From Pratylenchus scribneri (taxonomy: Eukaryota > Nematoda > Chromadorea > Rhabditida > Pratylenchidae): a stretch of DNA of 64,000 nt. The stretch spans positions 62,001 to 126,000 of the forward strand of contig JAQSEB010000168.1 in the NCBI GenBank assembly GCA_030063045.1, written 5' to 3'. The first letter of the stretch is position 1; each line of letters begins with the position of its first letter. Below are positions 12,401-28,803 of the stretch, piece by piece. The notes beneath the pieces are model-generated. The model saw only the letters and a list, made by a program, of their open reading frames with translations. It was not told the DNA's origin and made no database searches. A program made the position numbers and the translations under genes.

Positions 12401-14004
12401 GATCATAGGTCATTTAGGTTAAGAAGAGGACCACAAATGTTTAATTGGGTGACCAGTCGATTTTTTGCCTTTTAAGACTGATGGTCATTTGGGATACCAT
12501 TCATTTTTGGCATTAAAAAACACTGCTTTTTTCGATTCTAAAAATAAAATCAACGGGTAGATTTGAGCTTATCGTCGATTGAATTATGATAGGCGAAAAA
12601 TTTCAAAAATTTTTGAACAATTTTACGATCGCCTAGCAGTTGGGTATAGGCCTTCCTCTTTAGGATGTAGATCTTCTGGGTTTGGTTGATCCCGTTTTCA
12701 GACCTCCTCCCTAATTTTCCTTTAATGCATTAACCTTATAATCCAAAATCTCCCAATTTTTTCAGCGGTTTCCTGCCCTCAATCCAATACATTTTCCTGT
12801 ACCGTGCCGCCTACTATGGCCTTTTCGACTCACTCAAAGTGTTCGCCTCCAAAACGGGCAGCTCGACGGGGAAAGATGTGAATTTTGGTGCGGCATTGGC
12901 CATTGGACAGGTGCCCAAAAATTGCAAATTTACCTAATTTTAATCCATTAAGTCTGTTAAAATTTAGCTCTCCGCTTTGGTGGCCGCCCTAATTTCCTAC
13001 CCGCTGGACACCGTTCGACGCCGATTAATGATGCAATCGGGCAGGGAAAAGCCTGAATATCGGGGGACCAAGGATTGCTTTAAGGCAAGTTTTTTGGTGC
13101 TAAAATGATTTAAGAGTTTAAAGTGGGTGTGTTTATCCTCCATTCACAAACCATATACCCAAAATTGGATAAAGCTGGTCAAGACGCATTGAAATGGTAT
13201 ATAATTTGTCATGGTTTGGTCAACAATTAAAAAGGGTATTAAACGGTTTAAACCAATTTTGGTTTGGTCAACAATTAAAGGGTATTAAACGGTTTAAGCC
13301 CAATTTTGGTTTGGTCAACAATTAAAGGGTATTAAACGGTTTAAACCCATTTTGGTTTGGCTAACAATTAAAGGGTATTAAACGGTTTAAACCCATTTTG
13401 GTTTAATGGTTCAAAATAAAGGTTTTATAACGTTTAAACCGATTTGCTATTAAACCGTTTAAACCATCTACCACCATCTTCTTCTTGGTTTTAAACCAGT
13501 TAGAATTGCTTAAACCCAAGCCAAAATATTAATCTAATGATGCTTCAGTTAAACCGGTTTGTTATTAAACCGTTTAAACCATCTATTTTTAATTCTAAAA
13601 CAGGTAGAATTGGTTAAACCCAAAGCCAAAACATAATCAAATGATGCGTTTTGACGAGATCTATCCATTGAGTATAAGGTTTGGGGGACTAGGATTAAAC
13701 CAATGAGCCCTTTCTTTCCCATTTTAATCCTCCAATTCCCTAAATTTCCATTAAAATTCCCCTAATTTTGCAGAAAATCTATCGATCCGAGGGCATGGGC
13801 GCATTCTTCAGCGGGTTTATGGTGAATGCAATTCGTGGATTCGGTGCTGCACTGGTGTTGGCCATCTACAACGATTTGAGCAAATACATCAATCCATCAT
13901 CACCTCCACCACCGGCCATAACAGCGGAAAAGAAGGAAAGAACATTGATTGAAGAGAAGAATGGCAATGGAAGCAGCAAAGAAGAGAATATTAGAAGAAA
14001 TTGA
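9412..14004 (+). CDS. Mitochondrial ADP/ATP carrier-type protein (SLC25A4 family), diverged
   Basis: Inner-membrane carrier that would exchange ADP for ATP. Exons: 9412-9576, 10168-10308, 10356-10446, 11950-12130, 12766-12910, 12968-13084, 13774-14004; all phases fit, 356 residues. Three carrier repeats are visible with motifs [16 protein letters not shown] and YPLDTVRRR. The ANT signature RRRMMM reads RRRLMM. The substrate-contact Lys of [11 protein letters not shown], the Arg of NVLR and the Arg of NAIRG are present. However, the usual YFPTQALNFAFKD is replaced by [13 protein letters not shown], and the contact Gly of QGIIIYRAAY is Tyr ([10 protein letters not shown]). A 37-residue charged/proline tail is extra. 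Intron 13085-13773 uses a GC donor (AAG/GCAAGT). An in-frame stretch from the acceptor at 9350 lacks an ATG, so Met at 9412 was chosen. It could be a specialised ANT paralogue. Confidence 0.88.
10499..11136. mobile_element. Foldback TIR element in carrier intron
   Basis: Ends CGGCAAACGTAAAGAAGTGT in inverted orientation, flanked by a 6-bp duplication AGGTTC (10493-10498 and 11137-11142). Further in, the arms stay complementary: CAAAGGGGACCG against GGTCCTCCCCCCTTTG, and GAGAGGAATCGAATGG near 10740. The centre holds AAATATTTCTTTTGGTCATA, shared with the longer palindrome at 19216-19786. No coding frame. Confidence 0.8.
11150..11550. other. GC-rich block in carrier intron, unassigned
   Basis: A G-run (12 G) at about 11162-11173 is followed by a C/G-rich stretch (CACGCGCCACGCCCTCGGCG near 11330), unlike the surrounding AT-rich intron. 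Probably a fragment of a repeat; no ends or coding signal found. Confidence 0.4.
11562..11756. mobile_element. Short hAT-like element (195 bp)
   Basis: Inverted ends CAGTGCCGTAGCC and CAGGGCCATAGCC, flanked by a perfect 8-bp duplication CTATAGGT (11554-11561 and 11757-11764). The interior has GC-rich ends (GGGAGCGCGCCCTCTGGCGC) and an AT-rich middle. Confidence 0.85.
13110..13710. repeat. Palindromic intron element with about four 46-bp units
   Basis: Occupies most of the GC-AG intron of the carrier gene. Left half includes GGATAAAGCTGGTCAAGACG, right half GCGTTTTGACGAGATCTATC, with about four copies of the GGTTTGGTCAACAATT unit between them. The right half is itself partly duplicated (two GTTATTAAACCGTTTAAACC blocks, about 13440 and 13560). 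Confidence 0.85.
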
Positions 14005-14388
14005 TTGATTCAGCAAAGAAAAAACAATTATTAGTCAATTTAGCAAAAATCCCTTCATTTTATTTTGTTATAATTTTTGTTCATTTTTGTGTTTTTTTTT
14101 GTTTTGGGTGCGGTTTTTTTGCCGAAAGATTTACATTTTTTGCCGATAGCTTAACTTTTTAAAGCCTAATTTTCGACCCAATAAACCTTAAACCAATCGA
14201 TAGAGCTTTTAAAGACGCGTCGATAAATTATAGATTGTCGAGGTTTAAATCAAAATCAAAAAAGTTAAACCCAAAAAGAGGTTTAATAAAAAGACAAGTC
14301 TTTCGGCAATAAAACCTTTTCCCAAAATTTAGTCCATCTTTAAATCCAACAAAAATCTTTTATTGTTATTTTTGTCCATTTTACCTCT

Positions 14389-14758
14389 CAGGGTTGCCAG
14401 AATGTCCCCCCACGGGGGGCATTTGCCCCCTTTTTGAGATTTTGCCCCCTTTTGTGCCCCCCGAGCCGAGTTGCCCCCCAAATGCCCCCTTTTTAAAATT
14501 TTGTCATTTTTTCCCTATTTTATTATTTTTTGGTCTAATTTTTCGCTGCGCGGCAAATTTTTGGTCTAATTTTTCGCTGCGCGGCAAATTTTTGGTCTAG
14601 TTTTTCGCTGCGCGGCCATTATTGGAAAAATTTTTGCATTTTTGGCACTTTTTAAAAATGCCCCCCAAAATGCCCCCTTTTTTACTGAAAATGCCCCCCA
14701 AATGCCCCCTTTTTTTTCCAAAATGCCCCCCAAAGTAAAAATCCATCTGGCAACCCTG
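14389..14758. mobile_element. hAT-like element, CAGGGTTGCCAGA family, with TCGCTGCGCGGC module
   Basis: Ends CAGGGTTGCCAGA and TCTGGCAACCCTG, flanked by the 8-bp duplication TTACCTCT (14381-14388 and 14759-14766). Subterminal parts are rich in TGCCCCC/GGGGGCA. The centre has three copies of a 32-bp unit containing TTTTTCGCTGCGCGGC. A second member with the same layout lies at 63327-63792. No transposase. Confidence 0.9.
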
Positions 14759-15020
14759 TTACCTCTTTATTTTTTGTACACTGTGTAGGCTTTGGTATTT
14801 CATTTTATATTTAAATTGGAAAACATTACGCCAGAAGCTTTTTAGTCGTAAAAAAATTTAAAAAAGGACGCCATTAAAAATTGACGCATTTGCTTGCATT
14901 TTTGTTCGACAAATTTTCAATTAAATCATTGTTTAATCAATGTTATTATTTATTAATGATTTGTTAATTAATTCACAAACATTTTTGTCGAAAATTTATT
15001 TTCCAGAATTCCAACTTTGA

Positions 15021-21702
<6,682 letters not shown>

Positions 21703-22163
21703 ATTGTCAAAAGAGAAGAAATTGCCGAAGAAAATGAATTTTTTGGATGATAATGATTTTATGTTTTGAACCAATTTTTCAATTAATTTATTTTATTTTT
21801 TGGTTGTTTTTTGCCTACACAATTTTCCTCCATCCACATATTTTTGATGTATCTCGACAAAAACCGGACCCTAAAGAACCATCATCCAAAAACCAATTCA
21901 CACTCTAAAAAGCCGGATCCAATTTATTTGTTCTTTATTTTGATTCAATTTATTTCAATTTAATTTCTCTTTAAATACACACAAAATTCCTCTCTTTTAT
22001 GTTTTTCTCATCGACCAATAATACACATAAATATTTTTCGATAAAATTGGCAATTTTAATTCGTAAAATTTTAACTTTAGAATTTGTTAAAATTCAATGG
22101 AATATTTTTATTCATTTTTTTATTAAATATTTAAATTTAAAATTAATAGAAAAAGACCCAAAA

Positions 22164-22967
22164 ATGAGCCATGATAAAGTGTGGGACACGAGCAAAATCA
22201 AACCGGATTGGCGCTATCCAATCACAACACCGAATACTCCATTGGCAGGTGGGAAAATTAATTTTTGGCAGAAATTTATTCAATTTTATTATTTTAAAAA
22301 TATCAAATGCATTTTAATCAAAAAACTTGGGATATTTCCCTAATAAATTTTAAAAAATCGAATTTTTCAATGCATGATACAAAAAATCAAAATTAAAGAA
22401 ATTTAACGACCAAAACTACTTAAAAATTAATGACCTTAATTTCAATTAAAAATTTTGGCATTTGATTAATTGAAATTTAAACCCAAAAACCCGGATCGAA
22501 CTTTGACATTTTTAGTAAAAAATTTTGGAAATTTCCCCACATAAATTTAGAAAATAAGCAATTTATTCGACCAAAACTCATATAAAATTATCCACTTTTA
22601 TCATAAATAAAGAGAAATTTTTTGACAAAAAATTTTTAAAATTAGTCTCCTTTAAACAAAAATTTAAATTAAAAATGCCTCTGGCTATTCAATAATCTCC
22701 CCTTTCAATTTACAGGCAAAATTGTTGACTACGTTTACTTCGCTTTCACTCATCCAAAATTCCGATTTGCCTTGGTAAACATTAATTTCCATTTTTAATC
22801 CGAAATTTCCTCTCAAGTATGGTTCTGCCTGGACACTGGTTGGGGTTGCCGCCGTCGTTTGTACGATGGATGCCATAGAAGCGAGGAAAGAATGGAATGC
22901 ACGATTCAAACGGCCCGAGGGCACATATCCACCGGGGGATGGCAGCAGCAGCGATACGAAGAAATGA
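22164..22967 (+). CDS. Small single-pass membrane protein, unrecognised
   Basis: Three phased exons (22164-22248, 22716-22774, 22818-22967) encode 97 residues. A polar start (MSHDKVWDTSKIKPDWRYP) is followed by DYVYFAFTHPKFRFALYGS. One hydrophobic helix, SAWTLVGVAAVVCTMDA, follows at about residues 51-67. The tail is basic then acidic and ends SSSDTKK. The size and single helix resemble accessory subunits of mitochondrial inner-membrane complexes, but I cannot name a family. Start chosen as the first Met after a possible AATAG acceptor (22144-22150); the frame stays open upstream. It lies 461 nt after the RBBP4 stop on the same strand, so an operon is possible. A likely polyadenylation signal AAATAAAA follows near 23052. 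Confidence 0.72.
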
Positions 22968-24062
22968 TGATTTTTGGAAGATGGAACAAATTTGATGATG
23001 AATCGCCGAAAAATAGGATTCGCAAAATAAAACCCAATATTTTTTGTATTTGAAATAAAATTTTGATTTTTAATTGTATTGAATTTTATTAATTAAAAAT
23101 ATTATTGAATAATTATGGGTTAAGGATTTTCACTTTTCATTACTTCTTTGTCTTTGAATGAATTCGCCCCATTTTGTTTCACTCCAAGACAAAATCCCAT
23201 GCTCCCACTCCTTCCCTCAAATATTTTCTTAGATTTCTTAAGTTTCATCGCATTTCCATCAAATTGTTTCCGCTTAATCAGTCCAACAAATAGGAAGGAT
23301 TCGAGGCTCTGGAATGATTTTATTACCTTAAGGGCGGATGAAAATGTAACCAAATATGTGATTCATTAATTCAAGAGGGGTTAGAAAATGTAAATGAAAA
23401 TATTTAAAGACATTTTCCTTTCTCAATCTATCTTAAAAGGTGGTGTGGAAATTTGCATAAATTCATGGTTAATAATTCAATAGGAATTATTCTTTTTCAC
23501 CCCACCATTAAACACGAATAATTCTCGACTTTCGATTGACCTTTAGAAAGAGCTATTTTAGTTGATAAACATCGGCTGCTAACAATAAATGCAAATTTAA
23601 TGGGCTAATTTGTAATTTCCAATATCAAATTCATTTTTATTCTTATCAAATTCCTTTCAACCAGAATTATCAGAGAATATTTCTTCCCTATTAACATTTA
23701 ATCAAACCCAACAAACCATTCATTCAGCCATTCATTCACCCCAATTTTTGCCCTCAATTCTTCAAATCGATTGCCCACAAATTTATATACGGCTAAAGCT
23801 AAAGGCAGAGGGTAATTGACATTTTGGCTGCAATCGCACAAAATGCATTCGGACACCGTTGGGCGACTCTCAATAAATTGCGATGGATTTTTTTGCCCCC
23901 AATTTTTTGGAGGTCAACAACTAACAATGAAGCAGAAAGAAAATTGTTTTGCCCTCAATTTCTCCCCTTTTTATTGGATTTTTATTCTAAATTTTTATTC
24001 TTTCAAATTTAAACTTTAAAGAAAATATAAATTATTCATTCTTATTTAATAAATAATCCTAA
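22968..24062. other. Intergenic region, nothing firm
   Basis: AT-rich DNA without a supported exon set. Two overlapping 73-77-codon frames near 23120-23370 lie on opposite strands, and neither has splice context or a recognisable protein. Confidence 0.4.
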
Positions 24063-25391
24063 ATGGCAGTCAATTTGGATGCGAAATTCCAAGCAGCCGT
24101 GGATATTGTTCAAAAATTGCCCAAGGAAGGTGAGCGATAAATTAGGCATTTGGAATTATCCTAATCGGACTTTGAAATGCCATAAATAATCCATTCCTAG
24201 AGTTTTGGCCATGAAATTGGTCATTCAAAATTTAAGCTATAAAAAACTGACTGGTCCTCTTCCTCTCATTACAATGCGGAATATTAACCCTAAAATCGCA
24301 ATACTTTTTAATGCAAATTTCTAAAATGTTTACAAAAATCAATAACCATTCCTGGAGGGATAATTTACCAAAAAAGGGAAAAACATTGCTAGAGGATTTA
24401 TTCGAATTTTAGTTTTTGTTCTGAAGCATCTGCCGTACCTTAATAATGGTCCTTTTTTTATTTTTGATATTTTTTGCCTTAGGCTTCGATCATCCAAATT
24501 CATTAAAATCAGAGGTCCAAGATGTACTTTATTTAAAGATTTGTACTTTTTTTGAGGGATCAAATCTTTGAAAATAAAAATGTGCTTTTTTTAAAGATTT
24601 GTACTTTATTTTGATTTTGGTGTACTTTTTGTACTTTTTTTTGCACAAAATAATGAAAAATGGTAAAATTTGTCGCTGCGCGGCTATTTTTGGCTCAAAT
24701 TTGTTGCTGCGCGGCTATTTTTGGCTCAAATTTTTCGCTGCGCGGCTATTTTTGGCTCAAATTTTTCGCCGCGCGGCCAATTTTAGCTTAATTTTTTTCG
24801 CTTGCGGCGAGAAAATTTGTAAAAATTTCTTCTCAAGAAACATGTTTAAAAAATTTTAATCAATTTATTTTTGCCTAAAAAGAAAATCTTTATTTTGACC
24901 TCAAAATCTTTATTTTCGAGGCCATTGTACTTTATTTTGAAAAAAAAATCTGGGACCTCTGATTAAAATTGACTAAAAGACAATGCACATTTTTCCTTCA
25001 GGCCCACTTCAAACATCCAATGACCAAAAGCTCAAATTCTATTCGCTGTTCAAGCAAGCCACTGTGGGCAATGTGAACACCGATCGTCCGGGCATTTTTA
25101 GCATTGTTGAGCGCAAGAAATGGTTTTTTTTTGGGTTTTCTAATTATTAACTTAGTCGTCATCATTTTTTATAGGGATTCTTGGAAGGAGGTGGAAGGAA
25201 TGAGTTCCGAGGAGGCAAAAAACAAATACATTGAGGCCTTGTTGGAAATGTTTGACAATGCCGGTGAACAGGTGGGAAATTTGATAAGAAATTTTTTCCC
25301 AATTTTTATTCAGGTGAACATTTCGGAATGGCTGGCCAAAATTGACCCAAGTATCCGATCGAATTTGGCCATTCTTGGCAAAAATATTTAA
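24063..25391 (+). CDS. Acyl-CoA-binding protein (ACBP domain)
   Basis: Binds medium- and long-chain acyl-CoA esters in the cytosol. Exons 24063-24129, 25002-25122, 25175-25271 and 25314-25391 splice in phase to 120 residues. The ACBP domain fills residues about 1-85: FQAAVDIVQKLPKEGPLQTS, then KLKFYSLFKQATVGNVNTDR and PGIFSIVERKKW. It closes with DSWKEVEGMSSEEAKNKYIE. These contain the family FYxLxKQxTxGxxNxxRPG and KWxxWxxxxGMSxEEA patterns. A 30-residue extension (NISEWLAKIDPSIRSNLAIL) follows. The last intron (25272-25313) is only 42 nt, a multiple of three without a stop, so an unspliced form would add 14 residues. Intron 1 carries a hAT-like insertion (24510-24961). Confidence 0.93.
24510..24961. 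mobile_element. hAT-like element, CAGAGGTCC ends, with TCGCTGCGCGGC module
   Basis: Inverted ends CAGAGGTCCAAGAT and CAGAGGTCCCAGAT, flanked by the 8-bp duplication ATTAAAAT (24502-24509 and 24962-24969). Subterminal DNA has repeated TGTACTTT and TTTAAAGATTTGTAC. The centre has four to five units containing TCGCTGCGCGGCTATTTTTG. Lies in ACBP intron 1; no coding frame. Confidence 0.9.
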
Positions 25392-25825
25392 AGAAAAGTG
25401 AAAGGAAATGGGCAATGGATGAGATTGGAAAAAGAATTGAATGAGAATATTTAATAATTTAATGGAAAGTAAACGGAGACACAACAATAGTAATGAATAA
25501 AATAAATTTGAATAAATGAATTTAATAAAATATGGAAAAAATAATTAAATCAATTCTGATGTATTATTAAATTCTGATTCCGGAAAGAATTCTGAAGAGG
25601 AAAATATTAAAAATATTAACCCTAAAAAATTTCATTTTTCCAACTTAAATTCTCAAATTTATATTTGTTCAATAAAATAAATTGGAAAATTCAGTTTAAA
25701 TAAATTAAGCAAATTACAATTTTGGTCAATGGAAATTTTTATACAACGACATTTTGAAAAATTTTGTTCGAAACCAACGCAATGAATTTCATTATATGGA
25801 ATGGGGGAAAAGGAAAAAATAGCTT
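25392..25825. other. ACBP 3' flank with one seed copy of the 24-bp unit
   Basis: GAATAAAATAAATTTG near 25495 is a likely polyadenylation signal. At about 25571-25600 the sequence GATTCCGGAAAGAATTCTGA is a single copy of the 24-bp unit that forms the large array at 30248-31618. Confidence 0.55.
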
Positions 25826-27600
25826 ACCAATTTTGGTTTGGTCAACAATTAAAGGGTATTAAACGGTTTAAACCAATTTTGGTTTGGTCAACAATTAAAG
25901 GGTATTAAACGGTTTAAACCAATTTTGGTGGTTTGGTCAACAATTAAAGGGTATTAAACGGTTTAAACCAATTTTGGTGGTTTGGTCAAAAATTAAAGGG
26001 TATTAAACGGTTTAAACCAATTTTGGTTTGGTCAACAATTAAAAGGTATTAAACGGTTTAAACCAATTTTGGTTTGGTCAACAATTAAAGGGTATTAAAC
26101 GGTTTAAACCAATTTTGGTTTGGTCAACAATTAAAGGGTATTAAACGGTTTAAACCAATTTTGGTTTGGTCAACAATTAAAGGGTATTAAACGGTTTAAA
26201 CCAATTTTGGTGGTTTGGTCAACAATTAAAGGGTATTAAACGGTTTAAACCAATTTTGGTGGTTTGGTCAAAAATTAAAGGGTATTAAACGGTTTAAACC
26301 AATTTTGGTTTGGTCAACAATTAAAAGGTATTAAACGGTTTAAACCAATTTTGGTTTGGTCAACAATTAAAGGGTATTAAACGGTTTAAACCAATTTTGG
26401 TTTGGTCAACAATTAAAGGGTATTAAACGGTTTAAACCAATTTTGGTTTGGTCAACAATTAAAGGGTATTAAACGGTTTAAACCAATTTTGGTTTGGTCA
26501 ACAATTAAAGGGTATTAAACGGTTTAAACCAATTTTGGTTTGGTCAACAATTAAAAGGTATTAAACGGTTTAAACCAATTTTGGTTTGGTCAACAATTAA
26601 AGGGTATTAAACGGTTTAAACCAATTTTGGTTTGGTCAACAATTAAAGGGTATTAAACGGTTTAAACCAATTTTGATTTGGTCAACAATTAAAGGGTATT
26701 AAACGGTTTAAACCAATTTTGGTTTGGTCAACAATTAAAAGGTATTAAACGGTTTAAACCAATTTTGGTTTGGTCAACAATTAAAGGGTATTAAACGGTT
26801 TAAACCAATTTTGATTTGGTCAACAATTAAAGGGTATTAAACGGTTTAAACCAATTTTGGTTTGGTCAACAATTAAAGGGTATTAAACGGTTTAAACCAA
26901 TTTTGGTTTGGTCAACAATTAAAGGGTATTAAACGGTTTAAACCAATTTTGGTTTGGTCAACAATTAAAGGGTATTAAACGGTTTAAACCAATTTTGATT
27001 TGGTCAACAATTAAAGGGTATTAAACGGTTTAAACCAATTTTGGTTTGGTCAACAATTAAAAGGTATTAAACGGTTTAAACCAATTTTGGTTTGGTCAAC
27101 AATTAAAGGGTATTAAACGGTTTAAACCAATTTTGGTTTGGTCAACAATTAAAGGGTATTAAACGGTTTAAACCAATTTTGGTTTGGTCAACAATTAAAA
27201 GGTATTAAACGGTTTAAACCAATTTTGGTTTGGTCAACAATTAAAGGGTATTAAACGGTTTAAACCAATTTTGGTTTGGTCAACAATTAAAGGGTATTAA
27301 ACGGTTTAAACCAATTTTGGTTTGGTCAACAATTAAAGGGTATTAAACGGTTTAAACCAATTTTGGTTTGGTCAACAATTAAAGGGTATTAAACGGTTTA
27401 AACCAATTTTGGTTTGGTCAACAATTAAAGGGTATTAAACGGTTTAAACCAATTTTGGTTCGGTCAATAATTAAAGGGTATTAAACGGTTTAAACCAATT
27501 TTGGTTTGGTCAACAATTAAAGGGTATTAAACGGTTTAAACCAATTTTGGTTTGGTCAACAATTAAAAGGTATTAAACGGTTTAAACCAATTTTGGTATA
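25826..27600. repeat. Satellite of the 46-bp unit, about 38 copies
   Basis: Nearly homogeneous tandem array of the 46-bp unit (GGTTTGGTCAACAATT, GGTATTAAACGGTTTAAACC). Variants: GGTGGTTTGG (3-bp insertion), AAAATTAAAG, TTAAAAGGT, TTGATTTGG. The pair GGTGGTTTGG followed by CAAAAATTAAAG occurs at about 25925-25990 and again at about 26210-26275, so blocks of about six units were duplicated together. Only the right inverted half of the palindromic element remains (27597-27680). Confidence 0.95.
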
Positions 27601-27718
27601 ATGGTTCAAAACTAAGTTAGAATTTTTTAAACCCAAATCAAATATAATCAAAATAAGTATTTTGTAGAGATCTATTGAAGCACCAAAAAAATCATTGTAA
27701 CCTTTTTCCCTTTTATTT

Positions 27719-28092
27719 TTATTGCTTTTGGGTTAGTTCCCTCAAAAATGTCATTCCCCCTTCATAGCCGATGGTAGCATTCACTAAAAGACAATCAATT
27801 GGCGTACGGTGATCGGAGGAATGAATAATTGGAAAGGAAGGAAAAATGGAGAAAAAATGGAACAATGAAATGAAATTGGAAGAATACCTGCTCAGAACTC
27901 AAAATTTGAGCCGGCATTTTTTTTAATGTTAGAAGGTCATCCATGTATCTCTTAAGCTGCAATTATTTTTCCCTGCCGGTTGTATTCGCAGTCTCTTTGG
28001 TTGCTGCTGCCTATTTTACCCCCATCCTAGATTCCACTTGATGTTGCCGATGATATTAAGGGCCCTATTTTAACCTCTATTGATGATGGCAT
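27719..28092 (-). CDS. Possible small gene, unrecognised
   Basis: Minus-strand exons with plausible splice sites: 28075-28092 (MPSSIE), 27888-27956 (LKRYMDDLLTLKKMPAQILS plus SEQ) and 27719-27783 (NATIGYEGGMTFLRELTQKQ then stop). The peptides look like real protein, mixed charged and hydrophobic. Phase is the problem: the strong donor CAG/GTATTC gives an immediate stop in exon 3. A weaker donor at A/GTTCTG (exon 2 ending at 27899) gives the continuous frame. No family recognised. It could also be a decaying gene. Confidence 0.38.
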
Positions 28093-28803
28093 TTTTGTCC
28101 AATTTCTTTATTAAAATTCTCAAAATTTGTCTTCAATTAAAACTTTCCAAAAATTCAATTATTGATTAAAACTTACCGGAAACATTAATCATGAAATAAT
28201 TCCGGAAAAGCATATTTGCTTTTCATTCTTTAAAAAAGAAAATAAGTTGGAAATTTTGTTTAATATTTAAAGAAATATACAATATATAAGCATATTGAGT
28301 TTTGACCAATAATTCAACGAAGCAAAAGACGTTCGGGAAAGCTACCAATTGAAAGCTCATCAGTGATTTTATAATTTTGACTTAATTTTATTGTATCAGA
28401 TTTTAAAGTAAATTATATATATCTTTGATGTGTAAAGAAAACAACAAAATTTTTAAAAGCATTTTTAAGTAAATTATATAATTTTTAAAAGCATTTTTAT
28501 CAGATCTCACAGTCGAATAACGAATATTATTCATTATTTTTTATTTTTGGCCATCATCACTGTGCCAAAAAAATCATCTGATTACTCGCAAATATCACGG
28601 TTGATCAAGGGGGGAAGGATGGCCACTTTCCAAATTACATGAACAATCAATATGGGCTTACTTCCCTTTACTCATCAAAAACATGAAAATCATCGAATAT
28701 TATATTTGAATAATATACCTAAATTTAAGCCAACATTTATTAATACATTTTTTTTTCAAACTCTATCATCATCATCAGCAAGCACAATTTCCTCTTCCCT
28801 AAA

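Noticed and set aside
25826..27600. CRISPR-like array
   Set aside because: Units are contiguous tandem repeats without unique spacers, and the genome is eukaryotic.
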